Positions 37,075-45,821 of a DNA stretch of 64,000 nt are shown here, one piece after another. Made by a program: the position numbers and the translations under genes. The first letter of the stretch is position 1. Every line of letters begins with the position of its first letter. The stretch covers positions 3,452,501-3,516,500 of the forward strand of contig NZ_RBXL01000001.1 in the NCBI RefSeq assembly GCF_003634315.1, read 5' to 3'. This DNA is from Thiocapsa rosea (GTDB lineage: Bacteria; Pseudomonadota; Gammaproteobacteria; Chromatiales; Chromatiaceae). The notes below the pieces were generated by a model that ran no database searches, had not been told where the DNA came from, and was given only the letters and a program-made list of their open reading frames with translations.

Positions 37075-38712
37075 CGATCGACAGGGTCAAGCCGCGCGTC
37101 GTCGACGCTGTCGTTCTCGCTCGCGTCGTGCTTCCTCGGCCTCCCGCGCCAGCAGCAGCGCGCCGATGCGCTGGAGGTTGCGCGCCACCACCGCCAAGGC
37201 GACGTAACGCTTGAAGCCGTCGATCCCGTGATCGCGACAGCGGTCGAGCCCGTGGACCTCCAGCGCGTTGATGGCGGACTCCACGGCGGAGTGTTTGCGG
37301 CGCAGCTGGATGAAGCGCGGATCGCCTTCGCGTGCGCGCTCCGCGGCCGAGCACTTGCCCTTTTTCGGCAGCACCGGAAAGTCGATCACCTCGGCCAACC
37401 CGCGTTGGTTGGCGGGGCTGTGGAAGCCCTTGTCCATACTCGCGCTGGCGACCGTCGGGAAGCGCTCCAGGGTCTCCTCCACCAGGGGTACGGCGACCTG
37501 ATCGTCGGTGATACGCACCATGACCCGATGGTGCAGGATGAAGCCGTGCTGATCTTCGACGATCGCCACGCGCAGACCCAGCTCCACCGGCACGCCGGCC
37601 TTGCCTTTGCTGATCCACTCGGTGTGGGGCTGGAAGATCGAGAAGACCTTCTCGGCATGCGGGATGGTCTGACCGCCCAGCACGCGGCGGCGAATCTGAT
37701 CGATCTGCCGCTCGCCGTGGGCAATGAAGGCATCGAGCGGTTTGAGCAGGACGTTCGGCAGCGCCGCGATCAGGTGCAGGCGGAGACGCGTCTCGCGCGC
37801 CCGCATCAGTAAAGCCGCCGGCCAACTCCAGATAGGCGGCATGGGCCGCTTCGATCTCGACACGCCGTGCGGCTCGTTTGTCCGGATCCTGCGCGGTGGA
37901 GTGCTTGAGGGTTTGCGCCCGCCGATAGGCTTCTTCAGGCAGCGCACGTTGTAGGCGCTTTGCCGCCAATCGCTCAGGCCGGCGTCCTCGCACAGCCCGG
38001 CGCTGGTTTCGATGGCCTTGCGCACGGCGTCGTAGAGCAGGTTGATGTCGGTCGGATAATGGACATGGGTCTCGACCACGAAGGAGTCACACCGCACCGC
38101 GAGGGGCTCGTCCGGACTGCTTTTGACCAGCGCATGGCCGGCATCCACGACCGCTTGGTTGATGCGCTCGAGCAGCTCGGGCGTGAACAGGCTCAGGTTG
38201 TCCTTGAGGGTCTGCAGGCTGTAGGTCGTGTCGTCGGCCCAGTCGGCATGGCCGAGCATCTTGCGCAGGGTGGTGTGCTGGTTGGCCAGCTCGAGAATCC
38301 GATCGTAGTCGGCATTGAGCCCCAAGCGCAGCACCCCGAGCACCAGGATCGCCCACTGCGACAGACCGGGTCGGCCGGTCTCGGGACGGGCCTTGCCGTC
38401 CTCGCCGCCGCCCGGCGGGCGCACCTCGGCAAGGATCGCGAACACGGGTTCGCGCAGCTGCGGGAGGGTGTAGATGTGCTGCAGTCCGCGCAGCAATTGC
38501 GGGATGTCGTCGCGCGAGCGCAGATCCAGCGCGATCGCGGCGATATCCTCCTCGCCGAGTTTCAATTGCGGATCGATGACGTTGCGCATAGCGGTTCGAA
38601 TAGGGAAGTTGATGAAGGCTCATGGCGTGCCCCGGCGAAAGTAGGCCAGGATCGCTGTCGAGCCCTCTTAAAATCAGTAGTTTAGGGTTTTACCTGGCCC
38701 TCTCGATCGAAA
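37075..38712 (-). mobile_element. ISNCY-like insertion sequence (approximate ends)
   Basis: The element carries the transposase at 37087-38589. Candidate imperfect ends are CGATCGACAGGGTCAAG at ~37075-37091 and, on the other strand, CGATCGAGAGGGCCAGG at ~38695-38711. I cannot see a convincing target duplication, so the ends are tentative. It splits the cassette array: cassette material lies on both sides. Confidence 0.55.
37087..38589 (-). CDS. ISNCY-family (ISDol1-type) transposase with compensating frameshifts
   Basis: 500 codons. The first third and last half read as a DDE transposase of the ISNCY group (RCDSFVVETHVHYPTD; EVIDFPVLPKKGKCS; HSAVESAINALEVHGLDRCRD). Between ~37955 and ~37800 the reading frame carries low-quality sequence. 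The natural continuation (AYRRAQTLKHSTAQDPDKRA, then AHAAYLELAGG) is in another frame. Two compensating single-base shifts thus garble about 50 residues while leaving the ORF open, so the enzyme is probably inactive. Confidence 0.75.
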   Translation of the reverse strand: MRNVIDPQLKLGEEDIAAIALDLRSRDDIPQLLRGLQHIYTLPQLREPVFAILAEVRPPGGGEDGKARPETGRPGLSQWAILVLGVLRLGLNADYDRILELANQHTTLRKMLGHADWADDTTYSLQTLKDNLSLFTPELLERINQAVVDAGHALVKSSPDEPLAVRCDSFVVETHVHYPTDINLLYDAVRKAIETSAGLCEDAGLSDWRQSAYNVRCLKKPIGGRKPSSTPPRRIRTNEPHGVSRSKRPMPPIWSWPAALLMRARETRLRLHLIAALPNVLLKPLDAFIAHGERQIDQIRRRVLGGQTIPHAEKVFSIFQPHTEWISKGKAGVPVELGLRVAIVEDQHGFILHHRVMVRITDDQVAVPLVEETLERFPTVASASMDKGFHSPANQRGLAEVIDFPVLPKKGKCSAAERAREGDPRFIQLRRKHSAVESAINALEVHGLDRCRDHGIDGFKRYVALAVVARNLQRIGALLLAREAEEARRERERQRRRRAA

Positions 38713-38781
38713 ATCGGCGAATCTTCGATCATGGGGGCATATTATAACCGACTGTTTGAAAATGGGAAAGTTGGTTTCTGT

Positions 38782-39033
38782 TCAGGCACTAGATTTAAAA
38801 AGTTGATAGTGGTCCTTGCCAGCCTCTTTAAGAAACCCATCAAAGTAAGATTTTGCAACGAAGAAAACTATGGCTGTCGGGATGAACCACTCCACTCCTG
38901 CGTATGGTCCAGAAACGGGACGCGATTCGACGACTACATCTAAGCCAGGGGCAGAAACAGCGTCTTTAAATTCAACGAACTGTTCGTCTGGAATCCCATC
39001 TTCGAAAACGACTGCCAAATCAGGCTTCTTCAC
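38782..39033 (-). CDS. Cassette-encoded hypothetical protein next to the lost attI
   Basis: 83 residues from a GTG at 39033 with GGAGG five bases upstream (KKPDLAVVFEDGIPDEQF start). It has one hydrophobic segment (WFIPTAIVFFVA). Ten bases before the start lies GTTATGC with adjacent CTGCACGTTA, matching the end of attC1, so this is the start of a cassette. An ATG at 39090 would extend it through that site and is unlikely. Its 3' side is cut off by the ISNCY-like element. Confidence 0.6.
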   Translation of the reverse strand: MKKPDLAVVFEDGIPDEQFVEFKDAVSAPGLDVVVESRPVSGPYAGVEWFIPTAIVFFVAKSYFDGFLKEAGKDHYQLFKSSA

Positions 39034-39043
39034 TTTGCCTCCA

Positions 39044-39066
39044 GAGCATAACGTGCAGTCTAAGAG
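39044..39066 (-). repeat. Partial recombination site (attC or attI end)
   Basis: GCATAACGTGCAGTCTAAGA on the plus strand resembles the end of attC1 (GGCTAACGTGCAGGCTAAAG). The remaining half is not recognisable in 39067-39185, which is AT-rich and ends in a short hairpin (GAGATAG/CTATCTC) before the ISL3 target site. Confidence 0.5.
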
Positions 39067-39192
39067 CTTGTATAGTAACACGCCATTCAAAGAGAATTTA
39101 TTATACCTCTTATAGGCATAAAAGCTGATTAGAGAGAGTGTCGGTCCGGTGAGATAGGCAGAATCTGTCTATCTCAGTCGGAGTAGATTCTG

Positions 39193-40685
39193 GGCTCTCC
39201 CGGATCTCAGGGAACGCCAAGTTTAGTAAAATCAGTGTTCTACGCAGCCAATCTTGGTAAACTTCCATTCGAACGCTTTTAACTCAATGGAAAACCGATG
39301 ATTGACCAGAGCCAACTCCTGCGCCTGCTCGGACTGCCGCAGATCGCCATCGACCGCGTCGAGATCACGGACGCCGCTGTGCTGGAAATTCATGTGCACA
39401 GCACCGAGGAGGGCACGCAGTGCCGGAGCTGCGGCCGACGCATCACTGAGCCGCATGGACTCGGTGAAGAACGGCGGTTGCGCCATCTGTCGATCTTCGA
39501 GCATCGCACCGAAATTCTCATTCGTCCCAAACGGTATCGCTGCCCCGATTGCCGGGATCATCCCACCACCACCCAACGGGTGGACTGGTACGACCCGCGC
39601 AGCGGCTTCACCCGTGCGTTCGAACACAGCCTGATGCGCGCCCTGATCAACAGCACCCTGGAAGACGTCGCGCACAAGGAGGCCGTCACCCCGGAGCACC
39701 TCGACGGTATTCTCGATCGGTGCGTCCCGAGCCAGATCGACTGGACGACGCTCACGGCGCTGCCCGTGCTCGGGCTCGACGAGATCGCCTTGACCAAAGG
39801 CCACGGCAATTTCGTGGTGATCGTCAGCGCCAGGGTCGAGGACACCCTGAGCATCCTCGCCGTGCTCAAGGACCGTAAGCGCGCGACCATCGAGGCGTTT
39901 TTGCGCACGATCCCAAAATCCTTGCGGCGCACCGTTCGCGTCGTGTGCACCGACCTGTACAGCGGCTTCATCGGTGCGGCCAAGGCCGTCTTCGGCACGC
40001 ACGTCGCCATCTGCGCCGATCGCTTCCATGTCGCGCGTTTGTATCGCGACGCCGTGGAGACGTTGCGCAAGACAGAACTGCGCCGGCTCAAGCGCGACCT
40101 GTCGAAAACCGAGTACGGCGGGCTCAAGAACGTCCATTGGATCCTGCGCAAGCGCGAATCCGACTTGAGCGCCGAGGAACGGCGGATCCGCGCCCGGTTG
40201 TTCGCCTATTCCCCGCAACTCGCGCAAGCTCATGCCCTCAGCCAAGCCCTCACCGAGGTCTACGACATGCCCCTGTCCAAAGGTCAGGCCAAGCGCAAAC
40301 TCAGTGGCTGGATGCGACGGGTCAAGAACGCCGAGATGACGTGTTTTCAATCCTTCCTGAAAACGTTGCGCCGTCATTGGGACGAGATCACCAATTATTT
40401 TACCGAACGACACACGAGCGGTTTCGTCGAAGGTCTCAACAACAAGATCAAAGTATTAAAACGGCGGTGCTATGGCTTGAGCAACCTGCGCCGGCTCTAC
40501 CAGAGGGTGTACCTCGATCTGTGCGGTTATCGGGTTTTCGCGCGCTGATCAATGAAAAACAACCGCTTAAAAATGGCTTGGACGGGGTGCGTCCAGCGAT
40601 ATTTTCAACCAACGTGTTCGGTCAAAATGACTACAACGTCATGTTTTTAAATATTTTAGCGCTTTCCCTGAATTCCGGGAGAGCC
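39193..40685 (+). mobile_element. ISL3-family insertion sequence, complete, with 8-bp target duplication
   Basis: 1493 bp. Imperfect 21-bp terminal inverted repeats begin GGCTCTCCCGG at 39193 and, on the other strand, at 40685. The element is flanked by perfect direct repeats AGATTCTG (39185-39192 and 40686-40693), the 8-bp duplication expected for ISL3. The intact ends and duplication suggest a recent insertion. It sits between the intI remnant and the first cassette, where attI would be. Confidence 0.93.
39298..40548 (+). CDS. ISL3-family transposase
   Basis: 416 residues. The N-terminal zinc ribbon is CRSCGRR followed by CPDCRDHPTTTQRVDWYD. The DDE catalytic domain shows LGLDEIALTKGHGNFV, VCTDLYSGFIGAAKAVF and a C-terminal SGFVEGLNNKIKVLKRRCYG, all typical of ISL3 transposases. 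It is intact within the element at 39193-40685. Confidence 0.95.
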   Translation: MIDQSQLLRLLGLPQIAIDRVEITDAAVLEIHVHSTEEGTQCRSCGRRITEPHGLGEERRLRHLSIFEHRTEILIRPKRYRCPDCRDHPTTTQRVDWYDPRSGFTRAFEHSLMRALINSTLEDVAHKEAVTPEHLDGILDRCVPSQIDWTTLTALPVLGLDEIALTKGHGNFVVIVSARVEDTLSILAVLKDRKRATIEAFLRTIPKSLRRTVRVVCTDLYSGFIGAAKAVFGTHVAICADRFHVARLYRDAVETLRKTELRRLKRDLSKTEYGGLKNVHWILRKRESDLSAEERRIRARLFAYSPQLAQAHALSQALTEVYDMPLSKGQAKRKLSGWMRRVKNAEMTCFQSFLKTLRRHWDEITNYFTERHTSGFVEGLNNKIKVLKRRCYGLSNLRRLYQRVYLDLCGYRVFAR

Positions 40686-40778
40686 AGATTCTGCCTAGCC
40701 GGTGCCTGGCCGACTCGCCGAACGTCTCTTAGAGTGTACACTAGCCATACACGGCATCCTTCGCGGAGACGCTAACAG

Positions 40779-40925
40779 ATGGGAGGCGGTCAGACAACAC
40801 GGACGACATCGGTCGATCTTTTCTGGGACCGTTTCATTGATTTGGCTCGGAAAAACGGTGTCAAGGACACCGCCTGCGATGGTATGTCCGGCATGCGGAG
40901 CGCTACTTAAAGGCGCGGCGCGGCG
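40779..40925 (+). pseudogene. intI: Integron integrase (intI) remnant, frameshifted and truncated
   Basis: From ATG 40779 (GGAGAC upstream) the frame gives VDLFWDRFIDLARKNGVKDT. After a one-base shift near 40873 it gives RWYVRHAERYLKA. Both match the N-terminal SAM-like domain of integron tyrosine recombinases (FWD-x-(Y/F)I...GVK...RWYV-x2-AE-x-Y). Everything after that, including the catalytic R-H-R-Y domain, is missing. It points away from the cassette array, the normal intI orientation. Confidence 0.75.
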
Positions 40926-41054
40926 GCGGGGTCACGGCAGCGGGGATGTTCAAGTCTTGTAATCACGCATTGCGTGATTAAACGCAGGATCGTCAGGGAG
41001 TCGTCCATTATCGGGGCAGCCTATCCTCCGAAAAATAGAAAGAACGCATCCTGA
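40926..41054. other. Intergenic region with short hairpin
   Basis: A perfect 9-bp stem TAATCACGC / GCGTGATTA lies at 40960-40980. The rest shows nothing recognisable; it marks the right border of the decayed integron. Confidence 0.4.
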
Positions 41055-41678
41055 TCAAAATCCCGGCTCCCAGATGCGCATGAGCGGGAGCACGAGACCG
41101 GGTAGCAGGGCGTCATCGCCGATCTGTGCCGGGTTGTCGGAACACGCCGGCTCGCCAGTGGGTGTGTAGCGCCAGACCTGGCGCTGCTCGGGCAGAATTA
41201 GCCAGCCGAGACGCACGCCGTTGTCGCGCCATTCGCGCATCTTGGCGTGCAGGCCATTGCTGTCGTCGGTAGGCGAGGCCAGCTCGATCACGACGTCCGG
41301 GGCCAGCGGGAGAAACGTACGCTTTTGCTTTGGGCGCATCGTGGCCAGTCGCTCCCGCAGGACCCAGGCCAGGTCGGGCGAGCGCATGGCACCGTTCGGC
41401 AGCAGGAAGCCGGTGGACGAGTCGAAGACCACGCCGCGGCCGTCCGCCCTGGCCCAGGTGCCGAAGTCGCAGGTGAGATCCGCGTTTCTCGCTCCGGTCT
41501 CCGCTCCGGTCGGTGGCATGATCTCCAGGTCTCCTTGGGCATTGCGCTCGATTCGCAGTTCTCGGTTGGCTTGGCAGAACGCGAACAGCAGGTCGTCGTC
41601 CAGGCGCATGTCGGGCGGGATGTGCAGGTCGATCCGGCCAAGCTCGGTGCCGGTGGGCTCGGAGGCTGTCAGGGGCAT
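41055..41678 (-). CDS. Uma2-family (DUF820) putative endonuclease
   Basis: 207 residues with the PD-(D/E)xK-like core of Uma2 proteins: SPDLAWVLRER, then FLPLAPDVVIELASPTD, then KMREWRDNGVRLGWLI. The family is abundant in phototrophs and has no settled role. It is monocistronic and lies between the integron remnant and the sucrose cluster. Confidence 0.88.
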   Translation of the reverse strand: MPLTASEPTGTELGRIDLHIPPDMRLDDDLLFAFCQANRELRIERNAQGDLEIMPPTGAETGARNADLTCDFGTWARADGRGVVFDSSTGFLLPNGAMRSPDLAWVLRERLATMRPKQKRTFLPLAPDVVIELASPTDDSNGLHAKMREWRDNGVRLGWLILPEQRQVWRYTPTGEPACSDNPAQIGDDALLPGLVLPLMRIWEPGF

Positions 41679-41833
41679 TGTGGGTATGTCCAGTTGCAGC
41701 AGTGGGCAGCGGATGATCCCGGGAGTCTAGCGCGACGATTCGCGCTGCGCATCGGCACCCGGGGACCGGTCCGACGGTTGCCGATGCGTATCACGTCCGT
41801 TGAGTGCCGGGCATCCGGTGGACGCGTCGAGGC

Positions 41834-43897
41834 TCAGGCATGTCCAGGGTGCCGGCTGACACCGAAGGGATCACTGAGTAAGGCCCCCGGGCGCTGGTTC
41901 GCCAGCCAGTAAAAATGGTAAGGCGGAACCACGACCCGATTGTTGAAGACGGCGGGTGATTCGCCCGAGGCCAGATCGATGATCTGTCCGTAGCGAAAGA
42001 GTCCGCGCCGGTTCAAGGTGTCCAGGTCCAGATACTGAGGTTTGGCGTCGAAGTTGGCCGCAACCAGGACCGAGTTGGCGGCTAGGCTCGGGTGGGTGCG
42101 CAGGAAGACGAAGAGGTGCGGGTTCTCCACATCGATCAGCTCGCGGTTGTTGAAGTCGGCGAAGGCCGGCGTGTCCTTGCGCACCGCGATGAGCCGTTTC
42201 AGGCCATCGAAAAGACGGCGTTCGACGGCTCCGCTGAGGTGACGTCGATCGGCGCGCGCCCAGTCGATCCGCGGGCGATGGACCCAGCGCGCGTCGCTCG
42301 CCTTGTGCGTGTCGTTGAGGAAGGAGTTGTCGTTGAGGGTGCCGATCTCGTCTCCGTACCAGAGCAGGGGGATGCCGCCGAACGAGAGGATCATGGCGTG
42401 CAGCATCAGAATGAGATCCACGACCTGATCGATCGCATGCTGATCCTCGGCCTCGAGCGCCGACTCCAGACCCGCGAGCGATGCGAGCGCGCCGGCAATG
42501 CGCGCATCGCCCGTCTTGAGGTTGACGCCGAAGGGGCGTCCGCGCGCCGGTGAGCCCTCGAAGGCGCCGGTAAACCAGTCCACCAGGAAACGACGGTGAG
42601 AGTAGGGGTCGTAGTCGCAGGCGCGGATGTCGGCGTCGTCGAAACCCAGGCCGATATCGTCGTGACACCGTAGATAATTCAACCAGGTCGCGCGGTCGAG
42701 CTTGTTCGGCAGGCTCTTGATGCCTTGATTCAGCAGCTTGGCGTTCTTGGTCGCGACCGCATCCCACAGCAGCGCCATGAAGGTGGCGTTGTAGGCGATC
42801 TCGCACTCCTTGGCGATGACCGCATCCTCGCCGAAGTACTTGATGATCTCCGACGGGGCCACGATCGCCTCGGCGATGAAGAGCACGCCCGGCGCCGTCA
42901 CCTGGCAGCAGTCCTTCATCAGCTGCAGGATCAGGTGCGCCTCGCGCTCGTTCTGCGAGGTCGTGCCGATCTTCTTCCAGAGGAAGGCGACCGCGTCCAA
43001 CCGAACGATGTCCGCCCCCTGGTTGGCCCAGAAGAGGATGATGTCGAGCATCTCGATGAAGACGGCGGGGTTGGAGTAGTTCAGGTCCCATTGATAGTTG
43101 TTGAAGACCGTCATCACCCACTTTCCCATCTGCTCGTCCCAGGTGAAGTTTCCGGGGGCGGTCTCCGGGAAGATCTCGGGCATGGTCGCCTCGAACATGT
43201 CCGGGACGTCGCGGTTGGGGAAGCAGTAGTAGAAGTTCTGGTACTCCGGATCGCCTTCGCGGGCGCGCTGCGCCCATTCATGTTCGTCGGAGGTGTGGTT
43301 CACGACCACGTCGAGCGTGAGCAGCATGTCGCGTCGACGCATGGAGTCGCCAAGCCTGCGCACGTCCTCGACCGTCCCGGCACGCGGGTCGATGTCGCGG
43401 AAGTCGCTGACCGCATAGCCGCCGTCGCTCGCGCCTTGCGGGCATTTGAGGATCGGCATCACATGGACGATGTTGACCCCGAGCTCCTGCAGGTAGGGCA
43501 GACGCTCGTTGAGTCCCTGCAGGTTGCCGGCGAATCCGTCCGAATACAGTGCCATCCCGACCCATTGTTGGCTCAGGAACCAGTTGTGGTCCTCCTCGCG
43601 CGCCATATCGAGCTGTTTGAGCTCCGCCGGGCGGTCGATGTAGGCCCGGGCCAGACGCTCGGTGAGATGCACCATCTGCGTCTTGAAGTCTTCGCGATGT
43701 CCATAGAGGTGGAAAAACAGCGAATGGATGGCGTAGAAGTTGGCGCCGAGGCGTGTGTAGAAGTGCCGAAGATCCTCGCGACAGATCTCGCGATCGAATT
43801 CATCGAGGATGTCGTTGAGAAGGGCATGAGAAACCTGTTCGTACATTTGAACTGCGTCCGGGGTGTGTGGGTGCTGTGTATCGTGTTTTACGGGCAT
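41834..43897 (-). CDS. ams: Amylosucrase (GH13)
   Basis: 687 residues from ATG 43897; the conserved part begins at Met18 (43846), which may be the true start. Amylosucrase transfers glucose from sucrose to an alpha-glucan and releases fructose. GH13 motifs are present: DVVVNHTSDEH, the nucleophile Asp in DIVRLDAVAFLWK, the acid Glu in LFIAEAIV, and RCHDDIG. It is the last gene of sps-spp-fruK-ams, the order known in halotolerant methanotrophs, and lets the cell recycle its sucrose. Confidence 0.92.
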   Translation of the reverse strand: MPVKHDTQHPHTPDAVQMYEQVSHALLNDILDEFDREICREDLRHFYTRLGANFYAIHSLFFHLYGHREDFKTQMVHLTERLARAYIDRPAELKQLDMAREEDHNWFLSQQWVGMALYSDGFAGNLQGLNERLPYLQELGVNIVHVMPILKCPQGASDGGYAVSDFRDIDPRAGTVEDVRRLGDSMRRRDMLLTLDVVVNHTSDEHEWAQRAREGDPEYQNFYYCFPNRDVPDMFEATMPEIFPETAPGNFTWDEQMGKWVMTVFNNYQWDLNYSNPAVFIEMLDIILFWANQGADIVRLDAVAFLWKKIGTTSQNEREAHLILQLMKDCCQVTAPGVLFIAEAIVAPSEIIKYFGEDAVIAKECEIAYNATFMALLWDAVATKNAKLLNQGIKSLPNKLDRATWLNYLRCHDDIGLGFDDADIRACDYDPYSHRRFLVDWFTGAFEGSPARGRPFGVNLKTGDARIAGALASLAGLESALEAEDQHAIDQVVDLILMLHAMILSFGGIPLLWYGDEIGTLNDNSFLNDTHKASDARWVHRPRIDWARADRRHLSGAVERRLFDGLKRLIAVRKDTPAFADFNNRELIDVENPHLFVFLRTHPSLAANSVLVAANFDAKPQYLDLDTLNRRGLFRYGQIIDLASGESPAVFNNRVVVPPYHFYWLANQRPGALLSDPFGVSRHPGHA

Positions 43898-43955
43898 GGA
43901 GGCAGCCCGTCATCGCGGCGGAGACGCAGCTCAAAATCATCTGTGAATCAAAATC

Positions 43956-44043
43956 TTTGAACTGCGCGGCGCCGATCCTCGCAAGGGCCTGACCGGTGTC
44001 TAGGGGCGCCGATCTTCGCATGAACCGCTAAGCGCAGTTCAAA
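43956..44043. repeat. Short inverted repeat between fruK and ams
   Basis: TTTGAACTGCGC (43956-43967) and GCGCAGTTCAAA (44032-44043) are perfect inverted repeats, and TTTGAACTGCG recurs at the start of ams (43848). They look like decayed ends of the TTTAAACCGCG repeat family. The fruK stop codon (TGA, 44039-44041) lies inside one arm. Confidence 0.5.
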
Positions 44044-44971
44044 TTCCCCATTGATCAAGGAAAGGCCGATAGAGTGCGGGATCGGCAGCGGTGGCCCCAT
44101 GCTGCTCGACGATCCGAGAGGCGAAGGACTGGGCCCGCTCCAGGGTCGCCGCGAGCGGCCAGCGTCGAATCATGCCGAGGATGAGCACGGAGGCGAAGGC
44201 GTCGCCCGCGCCGACCGTGTCCTTGACCGCGAGTGCGGGCGCCGGTGCAACGCGCACCGGCGAGGTGTCGGGGCCGAGCGCGAAGGCGCCGTCGCCGCCG
44301 AGCGTCACGACGAGCCCGGTGAGCCCGTATTGCGCGAGGAATGCCGTCGCCAGCGCGGTGAGCTGCGCATCGTCGCCGTCGCCGTCGCCGTCGTTCGAGC
44401 TGGAGCCGGAGCCGTCGACCAGAAGGGTCAGCTCGCTGCGATTGAGCTTGACCCAGTCGGCACCCTGCAACAGTCCGCGCGTCTCGTCGGCAGACCACCA
44501 GGGATCGCGAAGATTCACGTCGAGGAAGCGCATGCCGTGACCGCGGCTCTTGAGCGCGCTCAGCGTTGCGGCGGAGACGGGGCGGCGCAGGGCCAGGGTG
44601 CCGTGATAGAGCAGATCCCCGGCAGGAGGCAGATCGTCCGCGCGGATATGGTCGAAGGCGCGATCGGGGATGATCTCGTAGGTCGGCTCGCCGTCGTCGA
44701 GTGTGACCCGGACCTCGCCTGTTGCATGATCCGGATCGGTTTGCAGGGCGCTCGTGTCCATTCCCCAGTCCTGCATCGCACGGCGCACCTGCTCGCCCTG
44801 CGGATCGTCGCCGACCGCACTGATCAGTCGTGGAGCCGCCCCGAAGGCACGTAGGTGCCAGGCGACGTTGAAGGGTGCTCCGCCGAGGACGCGTCGACCT
44901 CCGGGGAAGCAGTCGAAGAGAACCTCGCCGAAGATGTCGACGATCGGTTGCTTGGTTGATGAATCGGACAT
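44039..44971 (-). CDS. fruK: PfkB-family fructokinase
   Basis: 310 residues. Ribokinase-fold signatures are FGEVLFDCFPGGRRVLGGAPFN near the start and DTVGAGDAFASVLI near the C-terminus, with the catalytic Asp in the latter. It would phosphorylate fructose released by amylosucrase. An internal DGDGDGDD run comes from a short GTCGCC microsatellite (~44366-44395), a possible length-variable loop. Confidence 0.9.
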   Translation of the reverse strand: MSDSSTKQPIVDIFGEVLFDCFPGGRRVLGGAPFNVAWHLRAFGAAPRLISAVGDDPQGEQVRRAMQDWGMDTSALQTDPDHATGEVRVTLDDGEPTYEIIPDRAFDHIRADDLPPAGDLLYHGTLALRRPVSAATLSALKSRGHGMRFLDVNLRDPWWSADETRGLLQGADWVKLNRSELTLLVDGSGSSSNDGDGDGDDAQLTALATAFLAQYGLTGLVVTLGGDGAFALGPDTSPVRVAPAPALAVKDTVGAGDAFASVLILGMIRRWPLAATLERAQSFASRIVEQHGATAADPALYRPFLDQWGI

Positions 44972-44981
44972 GGGGTGGCTC

Positions 44982-45821
44982 CTATCTCGTCGGTGCGGTC
45001 GCGAGGTCCGGCCGAAAATGGGCGATCCCTTCGAGGATCCCCGCGCTGTAGTTCCCGTTCATCCCCGACCAGCCGCCGCGGGCGCAGTAGAGACGATCCG
45101 CCTGTCCGTTGGCTGCAGCGAGACGCAGCGCTTGCTCGCGCACCTCGGGGTGACCGTTGGCGACCAGCACCGAAGGGATCGGACTGACCAAGACCTCGAG
45201 GTCGTTGCCGCTGTCGCCGGCAAAGAGTGTCGTCGTTTCGTCGTGACCGAGACGGCGCATGAGAAAGTCCACGGCGTGGTACTTGGTGGCCCCTGCCGGC
45301 AGCACGTCCAGCAATCCGATGTTCGCCGCCTCGTCGATGCTCCAAATCAGACTGGCGTGCACTCCACGCGGGGTCAGGCGGGCCTCCAGTTCGGATTTGA
45401 GCGCACCGCTGTCGGTATCGACGGGGGCATAGTAGCTCAGCTTGAAGGGGGCCTGCTTCTCCGCCTCCTGAAGCCGCAGGATCTCGAGATCCGCCAAGCG
45501 CTCGGCGAGTCGGTCGTGGCCGATGCCGGCCCAGTCACGGCCGATCTGCTCCTGCCAGTCGGCGAGCGGCACCCAATCACCCGCAGTGACCCTGAAGATG
45601 CTGGTCCCGACGTCGCCGATGACCACATCGGGAACGGGCAGGTCGTACTCGGCGATTGCCTCGCGCACCAGTCCCTGGTGGCGGCCCGACACGTAGGCCA
45701 GCGTCACCCCCGGTTGCGACACGAAGCGCCGAAAGCGCGGACGTGCGTCGGGCGACTCCGGTTCTGCCCCGTTGGGGACGAGGGTGCGGTCCAGATCCGT
45801 ACAGAGCAACAGCGGCTTCAT
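44982..45821 (-). CDS. spp: Sucrose-6-phosphate phosphatase
   Basis: 279 residues of the HAD-IIB type. The nucleophile motif is CTDLDRTLVPNG, motif II is AYVSGRH, and motif III/IV is FAGDSGNDLEVL. It dephosphorylates sucrose-6-phosphate made by the upstream synthase. Its start overlaps the sps stop by four bases, so the two are coupled. Confidence 0.92.
   Translation of the reverse strand: MKPLLLCTDLDRTLVPNGAEPESPDARPRFRRFVSQPGVTLAYVSGRHQGLVREAIAEYDLPVPDVVIGDVGTSIFRVTAGDWVPLADWQEQIGRDWAGIGHDRLAERLADLEILRLQEAEKQAPFKLSYYAPVDTDSGALKSELEARLTPRGVHASLIWSIDEAANIGLLDVLPAGATKYHAVDFLMRRLGHDETTTLFAGDSGNDLEVLVSPIPSVLVANGHPEVREQALRLAAANGQADRLYCARGGWSGMNGNYSAGILEGIAHFRPDLATAPTR

Noticed and set aside
40702-40962. 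86-codon frame over the intI remnant
   Set aside because: The integrase-like residues are in the other two frames; this frame shows none.
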